A DNA stretch of 64,000 nt from the NCBI RefSeq assembly GCF_965229915.1, contig NZ_CBDDJZ010000001.1:4030001-4094000 (forward strand), written 5' to 3'. A program made the position numbers and the translations under genes. Every line of letters begins with the position of its first letter. Positions within the stretch are counted from its first letter, which is position 1. Of this stretch, positions 1-9,037 are shown piece after piece. The notes below the pieces were generated by a model, which did no database searches, was not told the DNA's origin, and saw only the letters and a program-made list of their open reading frames with translations. This DNA comes from Marinoscillum sp965229915. GTDB lineage: Bacteria > Bacteroidota > Bacteroidia > Cytophagales > Cyclobacteriaceae.

Positions 1-2
1 TA

Positions 3-614
3 CATACTCGCAGAATCGTCCAGCACGGAAAGTTGTTTTATGACGTGGTGTTGCAAAGAGGTGACGTGTTTGTGACAGTAAGCATTGGTCGTTATGGGCG
101 TATTTTTAACCGAGTGGTTGCTTACAATTATCCGTTTCACAATCACGTTTGTAACAACTTCTGCGGGTACCATTCCAACTTCTATCGAAGGAATGTAGTG
201 GCATGTAGTGGAAATCATCATCATGGTCATAACCACGTCAGCTATGTGAGACGAAACTATTACAATCATCAGGGAAATGGTCACGGCTATGCTTATGGGC
301 AGTATAAGTCTCAAGGGAATAAACACTATGGCAACTCTGCTAATCGCAAAGATTATAGGGATACCAATTCCTACAAGTCAAGACAGAATTCCCGCGATTA
401 TCCGCGAAGATCTGCAGGTAGCTATGCAGTTAGAAGCGATCATGATAACCAACCAAGTAGATCCAATACAGCAGCTGGCTCCACACGAGGATCTAGCAAT
501 AGAAGTACTGCCAGCACAAGAAGTGGCGAGGAGAGGTCGAGCAGCCGATCAACTGCATCTACAAGTAGTTCGGAAAGCAGAAGTGGGCGGAGTTACAGCT
601 CCAGATCTAATTAA
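3..614 (+). CDS. Low-complexity His/Asn/Tyr- then Ser/Arg-rich protein, 5' end outside window
   Basis: The reading frame is open from the first bases of the window, so the true start is unknown; the earliest visible start candidate is a TTG at 33. The middle part is rich in His, Asn, Gly and Tyr, and the last 70 or so residues are a Ser/Thr/Arg low-complexity tail (repeated STAST, RSSSRS). No family was recognised. A clear hairpin terminator follows 35 bases after the stop, which supports a real transcript ending here. The His-rich stretch could bind metal, but that is only a guess from composition. A +1-frame ORF over the same bases is treated as a shadow. Confidence 0.45.
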   Translation, partial: HTRRIVQHGKLFYDVVLQRGDVFVTVSIGRYGRIFNRVVAYNYPFHNHVCNNFCGYHSNFYRRNVVACSGNHHHGHNHVSYVRRNYYNHQGNGHGYAYGQYKSQGNKHYGNSANRKDYRDTNSYKSRQNSRDYPRRSAGSYAVRSDHDNQPSRSNTAAGSTRGSSNRSTASTRSGEERSSSRSTASTSSSESRSGRSYSSRSN

Positions 615-648
615 GAGATTGTTTACAGAGTAGTGAGTTTTGATCTAA

Positions 649-679
649 ATGGGTTCTCAATTGGGAACCCATTTTTTTA
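649..679 (+). terminator. Rho-independent terminator
   Basis: Perfect 8-bp stem ATGGGTTC / GAACCCAT around an 8-base loop, followed by a run of T. It ends the transcript of the partial gene at the window start. Confidence 0.85.
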
Positions 680-742
680 TGATGTCCATTTAACACATTT
701 AGGTTGATCCTGCTTCTTTAATTGCGTAGATTTCACATCCAA

Positions 743-756
743 AAATGTAATAGTAT
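743..756 (+). promoter_or_regulatory. 14-base leader motif shared by both DUF1080 genes
   Basis: The string AAATGTAATAGTAT ends directly before the ATG of the 757 gene. The same 14 bases occur at 5422-5435, overlapping the ATG of the second DUF1080 gene. Identity of an A/T-rich string at the same place in two related genes suggests a shared leader or control site; it could also be ancestral duplication. Confidence 0.4.
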
Positions 757-2580
757 ATGAAGAAGATGTTCATTGGGATGCTAGGGTTGTTGGCATCCAA
801 TTTTTTAATGTCCCAAAACGATGGTTTCACTACCCTGGAGCTCAGGGATATGTCGGCTTTTCAGTCGCAAGCTGGCAACTGGCAGATTGTCGGTGGTGTG
901 ACCATGGATCCTACGGTGGATATCCACCATGAGAACGGTGAAGCTGAAAGCAAGAAGAAGAAAAAAAAGAATGCTGTAGAGCCTCGTGCAGTGACCACTA
1001 CATCAGGTACGGGTGTGCTGGTAAACCTTCCTTCAGATGACAAAAAGAGTAACCTGCTAACCTCATGGGAGCATGGTGATATAGAGCTCGACCTGGAGCT
1101 CATGCTACCGAGAGGTTCCAATTCTGGACTGTACCTGCAGGGGCGTTATGAAGTACAGCTTTATGATAGCTATGGGGTGCAGCGGCCAAAGTTCTCAGAT
1201 ATAGGAGGGATCTACCGCAACTGGGAGAGTGATCCCGAAACGAGTTATATGGGTAAGGCCCCACTGACCAATGCGGCCAAAGCTCCTGGGTTGTGGCAGA
1301 GACTAACCATCAGTTTCAGGGCACCAAGGTTTGATGCGTCCGGGAAGAAAATTTCCAATGCCCAGATAGTAAAGGCAACTCTAAACGGTGTGGTAATCCA
1401 TGAGAATGTTGAGATCCCTTTGCCAACAGGTGGACCGGTCCAAAATAACGAAGTTGCCAAAGGGCCCATAATGATACAGGGTGATCATGGAGCTGTTGCC
1501 ATTCGCAACTTCAAGTACAAACTGATGCACGATCTAAATGCTGAACTCATGGACATCAATTACCAGGTGTTTCATGGAACTTATGACACCTATGAAGATG
1601 CTGAAGCAGCGACGGATGCAGTTGATCAGGGAACACAACAGGAGCTAACCTGGGAAGTGGCCAAACGTGAAAATGACTTTGTGTTGAAGTATCAGGCTGT
1701 GCTCAAAGTAGCCGAGTCGGCCAACTATACGTTTTCAGGATCTTTTGGTGGCCAGGCGAAGCTCAAAGTTGGAGGAGAAGAAGTGGCCAGAGGTTGGAGA
1801 AATTTCAGTGGCAGTAAACAACTAGACGCAGGTGAGTACCCAATAGAATTGCTCTACTTCAAAACCAGATCCTGGATAGATCCATTTTTGGGGCTTTCAG
1901 TCAAAACTCCAACAAGTCACGATAAGCCTCTTAACGCCTTTAGTTCTCATCCGTCAAGTGTTTCTGCTGTAGCACCAATATTGATTCAACCGGAAGGTAA
2001 CAAACCTAGACTTCTACGGGCTTTTTTAGACTTTGAAGGTGACAGAGATCGCCGGATTACTCACTCCATTGGAGTAGGTGCTCCTACAGGTATTAACTAT
2101 GTGTACGATTTAGGTAGAGGAAATCTCGCTTGTGTTTGGAAAGGAGATTTTGTGAATGCCACACCTATGTGGCACGACAGGGGCGACGGATCTTTCAAGC
2201 CATTGGGAATGATTCAGTATCTCTACATGGGCTCACCCATTAACGGCACCATCAAGTCCAATGGCTATGAAGTGGATGCACAGACTGGGTTTCCAACATT
2301 CAGCTACGATTCAGGTGGGAAGACAGTAACCGACAAAGTCTACGCAGAAGGCTCGAAAGTGATTCGTGAAGTGACCGTTGATGGACTGTCAGGAAGCTTT
2401 GAAGTAACAGAAGGCAGTAAAATTTCGAAAATGTCCAATGGGATGTATGTAGTAGGTGATAGCGAGTATTACATTGAAGTCCTATCTGGACAATCTGCTG
2501 AAATCAAGAATGAAGGTGGACAAGCAAAACTGCTGCTGACCATCGACTCTTCTCCTATTAAATATGCTATCATCTGGTAA
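757..2580 (+). CDS. Secreted DUF1080 (3-keto-disaccharide hydrolase-like) multidomain protein
   Basis: 607 residues with an N-terminal signal peptide (cleavage probably after FLMS-Q). Residues about 25-255 form a DUF1080 lectin/glucanase-like domain, with the hallmark GLYLQGRYEVQLYDSYG near residue 123 and a QGDHG...IRNFKYK ending near 250. Residues about 265-395 look like a PA14-type beta barrel (YTFSGSFGGQAKLKVGG). The remainder is beta-rich and unassigned. DUF1080 members bind or hydrolyse sugars, including 3-keto-disaccharides, outside the cytoplasm. A run of six lysines near residues 66-71, encoded by an A-rich tract, is odd. The next gene, 12 bases on, encodes a beta-propeller/cytochrome c protein, so the two are probably co-transcribed and act together on an oxidised sugar. 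Substrate is unknown. Confidence 0.75.
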   Translation: MKKMFIGMLGLLASNFLMSQNDGFTTLELRDMSAFQSQAGNWQIVGGVTMDPTVDIHHENGEAESKKKKKKNAVEPRAVTTTSGTGVLVNLPSDDKKSNLLTSWEHGDIELDLELMLPRGSNSGLYLQGRYEVQLYDSYGVQRPKFSDIGGIYRNWESDPETSYMGKAPLTNAAKAPGLWQRLTISFRAPRFDASGKKISNAQIVKATLNGVVIHENVEIPLPTGGPVQNNEVAKGPIMIQGDHGAVAIRNFKYKLMHDLNAELMDINYQVFHGTYDTYEDAEAATDAVDQGTQQELTWEVAKRENDFVLKYQAVLKVAESANYTFSGSFGGQAKLKVGGEEVARGWRNFSGSKQLDAGEYPIELLYFKTRSWIDPFLGLSVKTPTSHDKPLNAFSSHPSSVSAVAPILIQPEGNKPRLLRAFLDFEGDRDRRITHSIGVGAPTGINYVYDLGRGNLACVWKGDFVNATPMWHDRGDGSFKPLGMIQYLYMGSPINGTIKSNGYEVDAQTGFPTFSYDSGGKTVTDKVYAEGSKVIREVTVDGLSGSFEVTEGSKISKMSNGMYVVGDSEYYIEVLSGQSAEIKNEGGQAKLLLTIDSSPIKYAIIW

Positions 2581-2592
2581 ACGACATTGTCT

Positions 2593-4512
2593 ATGAAAAC
2601 GATAAAATACCTAATTGCTTCTTGTCTTATACTGGTATCATGCCTTGTGATTGCACAACCGGTGGAAGATGATTATTATCAAATGGTCACCATTCCGGCT
2701 CCAGAGGGAGTTCTCCTGGAGGTTGGTGGAATGACCACCATGCCCGATGGACGAGTGGCACTATCCACACGCCGCGGTGATGTATGGGTGGTAGAAAATC
2801 CTTATATGCGAGGTGGTGAAGTGCCTCGATATACTCTTTTTGCATCAGGGCTACACGAGTCACTCGGTTTGGCCTATTATCAAAACTCCCTCTATACCGC
2901 TCAGCGTGGGGAACTCACGCGTTTAGAAGATACTGATGGCGATGGCATGGCCAATGTCTACGAAACGATTTTTGCCTGGCCACTTTCAGGACATTACCAT
3001 GAATATTCGTTTGGGCCGAAAATCGATGCGGAAGGTAACATGTACGTGACGGCCAATGTGGCTTTTGGTGATGAAGAATGGTGGCGCGGTGAGAGCCGTG
3101 TTAAATGGAGAGGATGGACCATGAAGATTAGTCAGAATGGTGAAATGACTCCATGGGCTACAGGAATGCGGTCTCCTTGCGGTATCGGCCTGATAGATGG
3201 GGAGTTCTTCTATGATGACAACCAGGGCGACTGGATTGGTTCGGGTGCCATTTGGCATGTGAAGCAAGGTTCGTTTACCGGGCATCCGGCAGGCTTACGT
3301 TGGTCAGATGAGCCTAATGCTCCAGTGGAAGTGAATCAGGAAACGTTTTACAGCACCTTTGATGAGCGACGGATCAAAGAGAATGGTCGGATGATCAAGC
3401 CGGCAAATATTCCCAATGAAGAAGACCCATTAACCATGGTCAAGGCACGAGAGACCTTTCCGGAAATAACGCTACCTGCAGTTTGGCTGCCTCACGCCAT
3501 CTTGGGAGTGTCTAACTCAGAGATACTGAAGGATGAAACTGGAGGAGGGTTTGGGCCATTTGCCGGACAGGTGTTTGTAGGCGATCAGGGACAGAGTAAA
3601 ATCATGCGTGTGGACATGGAAAAGGTCAATGGAGAATACCAAGGTGTGGCATTTGATTTTCGCTCCAATTTCCAATCGGGAGTGTTGCGGATGACTTTTG
3701 GCAAAGATGGTTCCTTATTCGTTGGTGAGACCAACCGGGGTTGGGGATCAGCTGGACCTGCCAATTCTGGTTTTGAGCGATTGGTGTGGACAGGAAAAGT
3801 CCCGATGGAGATGAGGACTGTGCGAGCAATGCCGGATGGATTTGAGCTTGAGTTTACCAAACCTGTAGATATTGAATCAGCCAAAGATCCAAATAGCTAT
3901 GTTGGACAGAGCTTTACCTACAAGTACCATTCCGTATATGGTAGCCCAACCATTCAAAATGAAGCATTGAAAATCCGGGGAGTAAAGGTATCTGACGATG
4001 GCTTAAAAGTTCGTTTGGTGGTGGATAACCTTCGTCAGTATTTCATACATGAGATCAATACACCAGGAATCAAATCTGCGGAAGGAGGATTGCCCGTACT
4101 TCACCCAAGAGCTTATTACACGTTGAATAATATACCGGAAGGCGAAAAACTGAAGGACTCGGATCTCTCGATGCGCAGTAAGAAGAGTCCATCTAAAGGG
4201 GTGGCGATCAAAGGACCAAAGCGCGAACCAATGCGAGCACAAGAAGTCCTCACTTACGAGGAGGTTGAGCCATTGCTACAAAAGAACACCTGCCTGGCTT
4301 GTCACAAGATGGATAATAAAGTGGTAGGGCCTCCATTCCTAGAGATTGCTAAGCGCAGGTACAGCAACAAGCGTATAGTGGAATTGATCTATTCTCCAGA
4401 ACCTGAAAACTGGCCAAACTATGCCACTCCTATGGCTCCAATGCCGCAGGTACCCAAAGACGAGGCGGAGAAAATAGCCGCCTGGATCAACTCACTTCGG
4501 AGTGGAGACTGA
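2593..4512 (+). CDS. Exported beta-propeller dehydrogenase-like protein with C-terminal cytochrome c domain
   Basis: The ATG at 2593 is preferred over the TTG at 2587 because it begins a clean signal peptide ending VIAQ. The body resembles the heme-containing, PQQ/sugar-dehydrogenase-like beta propellers (residues about 30-390, with a Ca-binding-like DTDGDGM loop). A linker leads to a C-terminal monoheme cytochrome c with CLACH at about 567-571 and a candidate methionine ligand in the PMAPMP stretch near 612-617. It would oxidise a periplasmic substrate and pass electrons to the respiratory chain. Its tight spacing behind a DUF1080 gene suggests a joint role in sugar oxidation. A terminator follows at 4559. 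The last 21 bases overlap the convergent acyltransferase gene. Confidence 0.72.
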   Translation: MKTIKYLIASCLILVSCLVIAQPVEDDYYQMVTIPAPEGVLLEVGGMTTMPDGRVALSTRRGDVWVVENPYMRGGEVPRYTLFASGLHESLGLAYYQNSLYTAQRGELTRLEDTDGDGMANVYETIFAWPLSGHYHEYSFGPKIDAEGNMYVTANVAFGDEEWWRGESRVKWRGWTMKISQNGEMTPWATGMRSPCGIGLIDGEFFYDDNQGDWIGSGAIWHVKQGSFTGHPAGLRWSDEPNAPVEVNQETFYSTFDERRIKENGRMIKPANIPNEEDPLTMVKARETFPEITLPAVWLPHAILGVSNSEILKDETGGGFGPFAGQVFVGDQGQSKIMRVDMEKVNGEYQGVAFDFRSNFQSGVLRMTFGKDGSLFVGETNRGWGSAGPANSGFERLVWTGKVPMEMRTVRAMPDGFELEFTKPVDIESAKDPNSYVGQSFTYKYHSVYGSPTIQNEALKIRGVKVSDDGLKVRLVVDNLRQYFIHEINTPGIKSAEGGLPVLHPRAYYTLNNIPEGEKLKDSDLSMRSKKSPSKGVAIKGPKREPMRAQEVLTYEEVEPLLQKNTCLACHKMDNKVVGPPFLEIAKRRYSNKRIVELIYSPEPENWPNYATPMAPMPQVPKDEAEKIAAWINSLRSGD

Positions 4513-5376
4513 TTCTTTTGTAAGTTTCCAGCGTTTGTGAGTCCACAGCCAATATTCTGGAGCAGCAAGAATTTGCTGCTCCAATTTTTTGGTATGCCTT
4601 TCTGTGATTGATCCATCAGGTGTTTGAGTAGGGATGCTTTCCAGTATGTCAAATGTGAGTTCGTAATGTCCTCTTTTAGGTTTGGTGGCACTCCCATAGA
4701 CCACTACATAATCATAGTCCTTGGCATAGCGTTCTGCTCCGAAATGCACGGCTGTTTCTTGTCCGAGGAAGTCGGTCCAGTAGACTTTCTGACGTTTTCT
4801 GGGGCATTGATCGACGGCAAAGGTAGTGACCGTGAGTTGATCCTTGTAAGCTTCAAAATATTCCCTGGTTTGTTTTTTAGGAACAAGTACCAACCCAAAT
4901 TGGGATCGTGACTTGGAGAAAACATATTCCATGAAGTCGTTGGTGATCGGTGTATAGATACCTAGCAGCTTGTGGTGAATTTGCGGATCAGTAGCTACAG
5001 CAAAGTATTCCCAGTTCTGGTAATGACCACCAACCAGTATAACGCTCTTGTTGCTATTGGCTAGTTCCTGAAAGAGCTCTGGGTTGGTCACAGTAAAACG
5101 CGATATGATCTCTTTCTCAGAAATGCTGAAAAGCTTGATAGACTCTACGATCAAGTCGCAAAAGTGCTGATAAAATTTGCTTTGAATGCGCTTTCTTTCC
5201 TGAGGAGATTTATGAGGAAAGGCTTTGTCCAGGTTGGTTTTGACAACACTACCTCGATAAGGAACGAATCGCATGATCAGGTACAGCAGGTCTGATAGCA
5301 GGTACAGGGCGCTGAAGGGAAAGAGGGAAAGTGGTTTGATCAACAGGTAAAAAATGATTCTGCTCATGGGCAGCAC
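4492..5376 (-). CDS. LpxL/HtrB-like lysophospholipid or lipid A acyltransferase
   Basis: 294 residues (or 291 from the ATG at 5367). A hydrophobic N-terminal segment (IIFYLLIKPLSLFPFSALYLLSDLLYLIMRF) anchors it in the inner membrane. The HX4E acyltransferase motif is present as GGHYQNWEY, and the family features RGSVVKTNLDKAFP and the FAVDQCPR...VYWTDFLGQETAVH block follow. Family members transfer a secondary acyl chain onto lipid A using acyl-ACP, and Bacteroidota commonly carry one. The gene is alone on the minus strand and overlaps its convergent neighbour by 21 bases. The exact acceptor cannot be read from sequence. Confidence 0.85.
   Translation of the reverse strand: MLPMSRIIFYLLIKPLSLFPFSALYLLSDLLYLIMRFVPYRGSVVKTNLDKAFPHKSPQERKRIQSKFYQHFCDLIVESIKLFSISEKEIISRFTVTNPELFQELANSNKSVILVGGHYQNWEYFAVATDPQIHHKLLGIYTPITNDFMEYVFSKSRSQFGLVLVPKKQTREYFEAYKDQLTVTTFAVDQCPRKRQKVYWTDFLGQETAVHFGAERYAKDYDYVVVYGSATKPKRGHYELTFDILESIPTQTPDGSITERHTKKLEQQILAAPEYWLWTHKRWKLTKESVSTPK
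4559..4590 (+). terminator. Terminator lying inside the convergent acyltransferase gene
   Basis: Perfect 8-bp stem GGAGCAGC / GCTGCTCC with an 8-base loop and then AATTTTTT. It is oriented to end the DUF1080/cytochrome transcript and sits inside the 3' coding part of the minus-strand acyltransferase gene. Confidence 0.75.
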
Positions 5377-5433
5377 AATCTAATAAAGATCGCTATTTTG
5401 CTACCTGTTTAGGATTCAATTAAATGTAATAGT

Positions 5434-6261
5434 ATGAGAAGTATTTTTTCACTTTTGATGATTTTGATTGCAACAGTCGGTTGGGCGCAGCTTCCAGAGA
5501 TCGACTGGGACGAATTAGGCAAAACACAGCCGTGGGCAGTGACGGAGCTTTACAAAGAAGTACCAGTAGTCACGCCGGGCGAAGGTGCCAAGGCACCATC
5601 TGATGCGATCGTGCTTTTTGATGGGGATGATCAGGAGATGTGGCAGAAAGCTCAATTTGGCTCGCCGGTTAATATGGAGGGATTCGAAGCGATGATTCCT
5701 TTGGTAGATCCTGATTATAAAGGTGAGGCCGCAGAGTGGACCATTAAAAACGGAGAACTGGAGGTGAATCCAGGGACCGGTTCTATCGCTACTAAAAAAG
5801 CTTTTGGAGATGTGCAGTTGCATGTGGAATGGACGGCACCTGTGATGCCGGCTGATAAGAAAGGACAAGCGGGCGGTAACAGTGGTGTAATTTTCATGGG
5901 CATGTATGAAGTACAGGTATTGAACTCTTACGAAAACCCAACGTACAGCAACGGACAAGCCACTTCCATCTATAAGCAGCACATTCCTTTGGTCAATGCC
6001 TCCAGAGCGCCAGAGTCATGGCAGGAATACGATATTATTTTCATGGCTCCTAAGTTCTCTGATGAGGGCAATGTAGTGAGTCCAGCGAGGGTTACAGTCA
6101 TTCATAATGGTGTGCTGGTTCAGAATAATGTAGAGTTGCTAGGGCCAACTTGCTTTATTGGTACACCTTATTACATCGCGCATCCAGAAAAACTACCATT
6201 GGTACTGCAGGATCACAATGATAAAATGCGATTCAGAAATATCTGGATACGGGAATTGTAG
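5434..6261 (+). CDS. Secreted DUF1080 (3-keto-disaccharide hydrolase-like) protein
   Basis: 275 residues with a signal peptide ending GWAQ, then a single DUF1080 domain. An IVLFDGDDQEMWQ opening, the core GNSGVIFMGMYEVQVLNSYEN around residues 148-168, and the closing LVLQDHNDKMRFRNIWIREL are all typical. It is the compact form of the family, whereas the 757 gene has extra domains. It carries the same 14-base motif right at its start codon as the 757 gene, suggesting co-regulation although the two are separated by a minus-strand gene. A two-way terminator closes the gene. Confidence 0.8.
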   Translation: MRSIFSLLMILIATVGWAQLPEIDWDELGKTQPWAVTELYKEVPVVTPGEGAKAPSDAIVLFDGDDQEMWQKAQFGSPVNMEGFEAMIPLVDPDYKGEAAEWTIKNGELEVNPGTGSIATKKAFGDVQLHVEWTAPVMPADKKGQAGGNSGVIFMGMYEVQVLNSYENPTYSNGQATSIYKQHIPLVNASRAPESWQEYDIIFMAPKFSDEGNVVSPARVTVIHNGVLVQNNVELLGPTCFIGTPYYIAHPEKLPLVLQDHNDKMRFRNIWIREL

Positions 6262-6390
6262 TGAAATGCCACAAACCATTGGCATTGTAACACACGAAAC
6301 GTATCTTTATAGAGTGTTCGCTCAGCCCTTTGGGCTGACAAAAGCTTCATTTACGGTGAATTGTAACCATCAGCCGATTTGAGGCATTAA

Positions 6391-6419
6391 AAAAAGCAAT
6401 CCACATCGTGGATTGCTTT
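6391..6419. terminator. Bidirectional terminator
   Basis: Perfect 12-bp stem AAAGCAATCCAC / GTGGATTGCTTT with a 3-base loop, flanked by A-run and T-rich sequence. It lies between two convergent genes and can serve both. Confidence 0.85.
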
Positions 6420-6446
6420 CTTATTTTATTCAGGTCTTAAACCTTC

Positions 6447-7505
6447 TTAGGCGGTTATCGCCATTTCTTTTCGGTAGTGCTTTCTTATTTCCCAAATCTG
6501 ATTGATATCATCGATCAGCTTCTTGAGCACCTCTGGTGAGATGGATTGCTTTGGATCATCACCAATACCTTTTTTAGGGTCGCAGTGTGTCTCTACAATC
6601 ACTCCATCAGCTCCATAAGCCATAGCCGCCATAGCTGCTGATGGCACGTATTTGGCTCTTCCAACCGAGTGCGAAGGATCTACGATCACCGGTGCCCACG
6701 TTTTTTCCTTAAGGAGTGGAGTGATGGATTCGTCCGGATAGTTTCTATAACCATCCATGGTAGGAGAGGTTCCTCTAGGGCATAGCATGATGTCCGGGTT
6801 TCCACCTGCTGCAATGTATTCACTTGCTGCAATGAACTCATTGATAGGACCCATTCCCATAGATCTTTTAAGAAGAACAGCGATTTGTTTGTCAGCTGTT
6901 TCCTGACCCACTTGCTTCAGCAAGGAATAGTTCAGGGCATTTCGAGCACCGATTTGAAGAATATCGACTCCTGCTTCCACAGCGATGGACAATTGGTGTT
7001 CGTCCATTACTTCGGTATCTACCGGAAGTCCGGTTTGTGCTTTTGCTTCCATCAATATTTTAATGGAGCTATCATCTCCCTGAAATGAATACGGCATAGT
7101 TCGCGGTTTCCATACACCACCTCTGATCGCTTTGGCTCCAGCTTCTTTTACCGCATGCGCCGACTCCAAAAACAAATTAGGGTTTTTGGGATCTATGGTA
7201 CAATGGCCGGCAATGATAAATGGTGACTCGCCCACGATGTGATTGCCTATTTTGATGCGATGGTGCGAAAGCTCTGAATGCACATCCATTAGCTTAAACG
7301 GCGAATCAACAGCATCAAATCGATCTACATAGTCCAGACCGAGTATCCTGTTGACCATAATGGTTTCTCTCTCCTCACCGAGTACGGCATAGATGGTTCT
7401 ATGGTGTCCTTCGATAGGTTGAATTCTGCAGCCATACTCCTCTACAATGGAAACTATTTCCTCAAACTGCTCATTTGTTAATTTTGGCTCCTTAGGAATT
7501 ATCAT
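6447..7505 (-). CDS. aroF: 3-deoxy-7-phosphoheptulonate (DAHP) synthase, type I-beta
   Basis: 352 residues. Makes DAHP from phosphoenolpyruvate and erythrose 4-phosphate, the first step of the shikimate pathway, in the cytoplasm. An N-terminal ferredoxin-like regulatory domain of about 70 residues precedes the TIM barrel, with conserved AGHCTI, RGGVWKPRTMPYSFQG, DTEVMD, QIGARN, LKRSMG, CPRGTSPTMDGYRN, VIVDPSHSVG and GADGVIVETHCDP. The N-terminal extension marks the KDO8PS-like I-beta class. A good promoter lies directly upstream, and the gene is monocistronic. The exact symbol (aroF or aroG) is convention only. Confidence 0.93.
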   Translation of the reverse strand: MIIPKEPKLTNEQFEEIVSIVEEYGCRIQPIEGHHRTIYAVLGEERETIMVNRILGLDYVDRFDAVDSPFKLMDVHSELSHHRIKIGNHIVGESPFIIAGHCTIDPKNPNLFLESAHAVKEAGAKAIRGGVWKPRTMPYSFQGDDSSIKILMEAKAQTGLPVDTEVMDEHQLSIAVEAGVDILQIGARNALNYSLLKQVGQETADKQIAVLLKRSMGMGPINEFIAASEYIAAGGNPDIMLCPRGTSPTMDGYRNYPDESITPLLKEKTWAPVIVDPSHSVGRAKYVPSAAMAAMAYGADGVIVETHCDPKKGIGDDPKQSISPEVLKKLIDDINQIWEIRKHYRKEMAITA

Positions 7506-7531
7506 AACCTAGTAAGTTTGCTTTGAACGAG

Positions 7532-7561
7532 CAAAAGTAGCGCACTTACGTTATTACCCAA
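7532..7561 (-). promoter_or_regulatory. Bacteroidota-type promoter of the DAHP synthase gene
   Basis: Read on the minus strand: TTG, 19 bases, then TACTTTTG, matching TTG-N19-TAnnTTTG. The start codon is about 27 bases downstream. Confidence 0.6.
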
Positions 7562-7665
7562 GGGGAATTGTTGAAATGTGACTGAAAAATTCTGAATATT
7601 TAGATTTTTCAAAACAATCAAGGGGTTAAATTTAGAAATGCACAACTTTTTAAAATTTTATTACG

Positions 7666-8079
7666 ATGAAGATCAAATTAGGCCATCTCGCAGATGAGGA
7701 ATATTATGCGGTAACAGAACAAGGGATTCGTGTGGATATCGATATGTTGCCCTCCGATCAGAAAAAAGCCATGTCTCCCATGCAGCTACTGTTATCAGGT
7801 GTGATTTCATGTGCAGCAGTGGATTTGGTATCTATGGTGAAGAAGCGCAGAAAAACTTTGGTGGAGTTCTCTGGTGAGGCAGAGGGTGTTCGTAGAGATG
7901 AGATTCCTAAAAAGTTTACCGAAATACACATTGTCTTTACGTTTGTTTCGCCTGATCTGGGTGAGGAAGAGGCACAGAAACTCGTGGACCTTGCCGTGGA
8001 AAAATATTGCTCTGTAGCGGCATCATTGGATCCAGCCATCAAAATGAGTCATGGAGTGAAAATCGTCCGCCCTGAATGA
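7666..8079 (+). CDS. OsmC/Ohr-family peroxide-related protein
   Basis: 137 residues. OsmC/Ohr proteins reduce organic hydroperoxides with a cysteine pair in the cytoplasm. The two expected cysteines are visible: ISCAAVDLV (about residue 50) and YCSVAASL (about residue 110), together with the MSPMQLLLSG helix start. Length is typical of the short OsmC form. The stop is followed after one base by the start of the nitrilase gene, so both are translated from one transcript, and the nitrilase may supply or clean up a reactive substrate. Confidence 0.85.
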   Translation: MKIKLGHLADEEYYAVTEQGIRVDIDMLPSDQKKAMSPMQLLLSGVISCAAVDLVSMVKKRRKTLVEFSGEAEGVRRDEIPKKFTEIHIVFTFVSPDLGEEEAQKLVDLAVEKYCSVAASLDPAIKMSHGVKIVRPE

Positions 8080-8080
8080 T

Positions 8081-9037
8081 ATGAGTGACATGCTGAAAGT
8101 AGCTGTTGCGCAGATTGCCCCGGTTTGGTTGAATAGAGTGGCCACTCTGGAAAAAGTAGTTTCCAAAATTACAGAGGCGGGAGAGGAGAAGTGCCAGCTT
8201 GTGGTCTTCGGGGAAGCACTTGTGCCCGGATATCCCTTTTGGGTAGAACATACTGAAGGGGCTATTTTCGATAGCGACTTACAAAAAGACCTCTATGCAC
8301 ACTATGTAGATCAAGCGGTGGATGTAGTGCGAGGAGACCTGGATGCCGTTTGCAAGGCTGCTAAAGATGGACATATCGCTGTGTATTTAGGTATAGTAGA
8401 ACGTGCTCAGGATCGCGCCGATAGTTTGTATTGTTCTTTGGTATACATTGATGCGCACGGTGAGATTCAGTCGGTCCATCGCAAGGTCATGCCCACCTAC
8501 GAGGAGCGATTGGTTTGGAGCATAGGTGATGGCAACGGCTTGCAGGTACATGAGCTTGGTCCATTCAAAGTGGGAGGTCTGAACTGCTGGGAAAACTGGA
8601 TGCCTATGGCTCGCGCATCGCTTTATGCTCAGGGTGAAAACCTCCATGTGGCTGTGTGGCCTGGCAATTACCGCAATGTTTATGATCTCATACCCGTGAT
8701 AGCCAAAGAGTCCAGGTCTTATGTGATTGCAGCATCTGGTGTGTGGAACGCAGCGGATATACCCGATGATCTGCCACATGCAAACCTGTTAAAAGAACGA
8801 ATGAAAGGTACACTGGCCAATGGTGGAAGTTGCGTGGCGAAGCCTGATGGTAGCTGGCTGATTGAACCTGTGACGGATAGAGAAGACCTGTTCTACACAG
8901 AGCTGGATCATCAAATGGTACGTAAAGAACGATTGCTCCTCAATGTATCGGGTCATTACAGCAGACCGGATGTTTTTCAGCTGGAGCTGAATCAGGAGCG
9001 ACAAAATCCCCTGAAAAAGAAAAACCCTGACACTTAA
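8081..9037 (+). CDS. Nitrilase / carbon-nitrogen hydrolase
   Basis: 318 residues. The catalytic triad of the nitrilase superfamily is complete: Glu45 in VVFGEALVPGYPFW, Lys135 in HRKVMPTYEERLVW and Cys169 in GGLNCWENWMP. The GYPFW and CWENWMP forms resemble true nitrilases (branch 1), which turn nitriles into carboxylic acids and ammonia, more than amidases. A second ATG at 8090 is an alternative start. Its 3' end overlaps the terminator hairpin of the convergent cold-shock gene. Substrate preference is not readable. Confidence 0.87.
   Translation: MSDMLKVAVAQIAPVWLNRVATLEKVVSKITEAGEEKCQLVVFGEALVPGYPFWVEHTEGAIFDSDLQKDLYAHYVDQAVDVVRGDLDAVCKAAKDGHIAVYLGIVERAQDRADSLYCSLVYIDAHGEIQSVHRKVMPTYEERLVWSIGDGNGLQVHELGPFKVGGLNCWENWMPMARASLYAQGENLHVAVWPGNYRNVYDLIPVIAKESRSYVIAASGVWNAADIPDDLPHANLLKERMKGTLANGGSCVAKPDGSWLIEPVTDREDLFYTELDHQMVRKERLLLNVSGHYSRPDVFQLELNQERQNPLKKKNPDT

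Noticed and set aside
277..633. ORF on the + strand in another frame of the first gene
   Set aside because: Overlaps the whole Ser/Arg-rich frame and runs into the approach to the terminator; composition is that of a shifted low-complexity gene.
4624..4911. 95-codon ORF on the + strand within the acyltransferase gene
   Set aside because: Antisense to the acyltransferase, which has the HX4E motif and full length.
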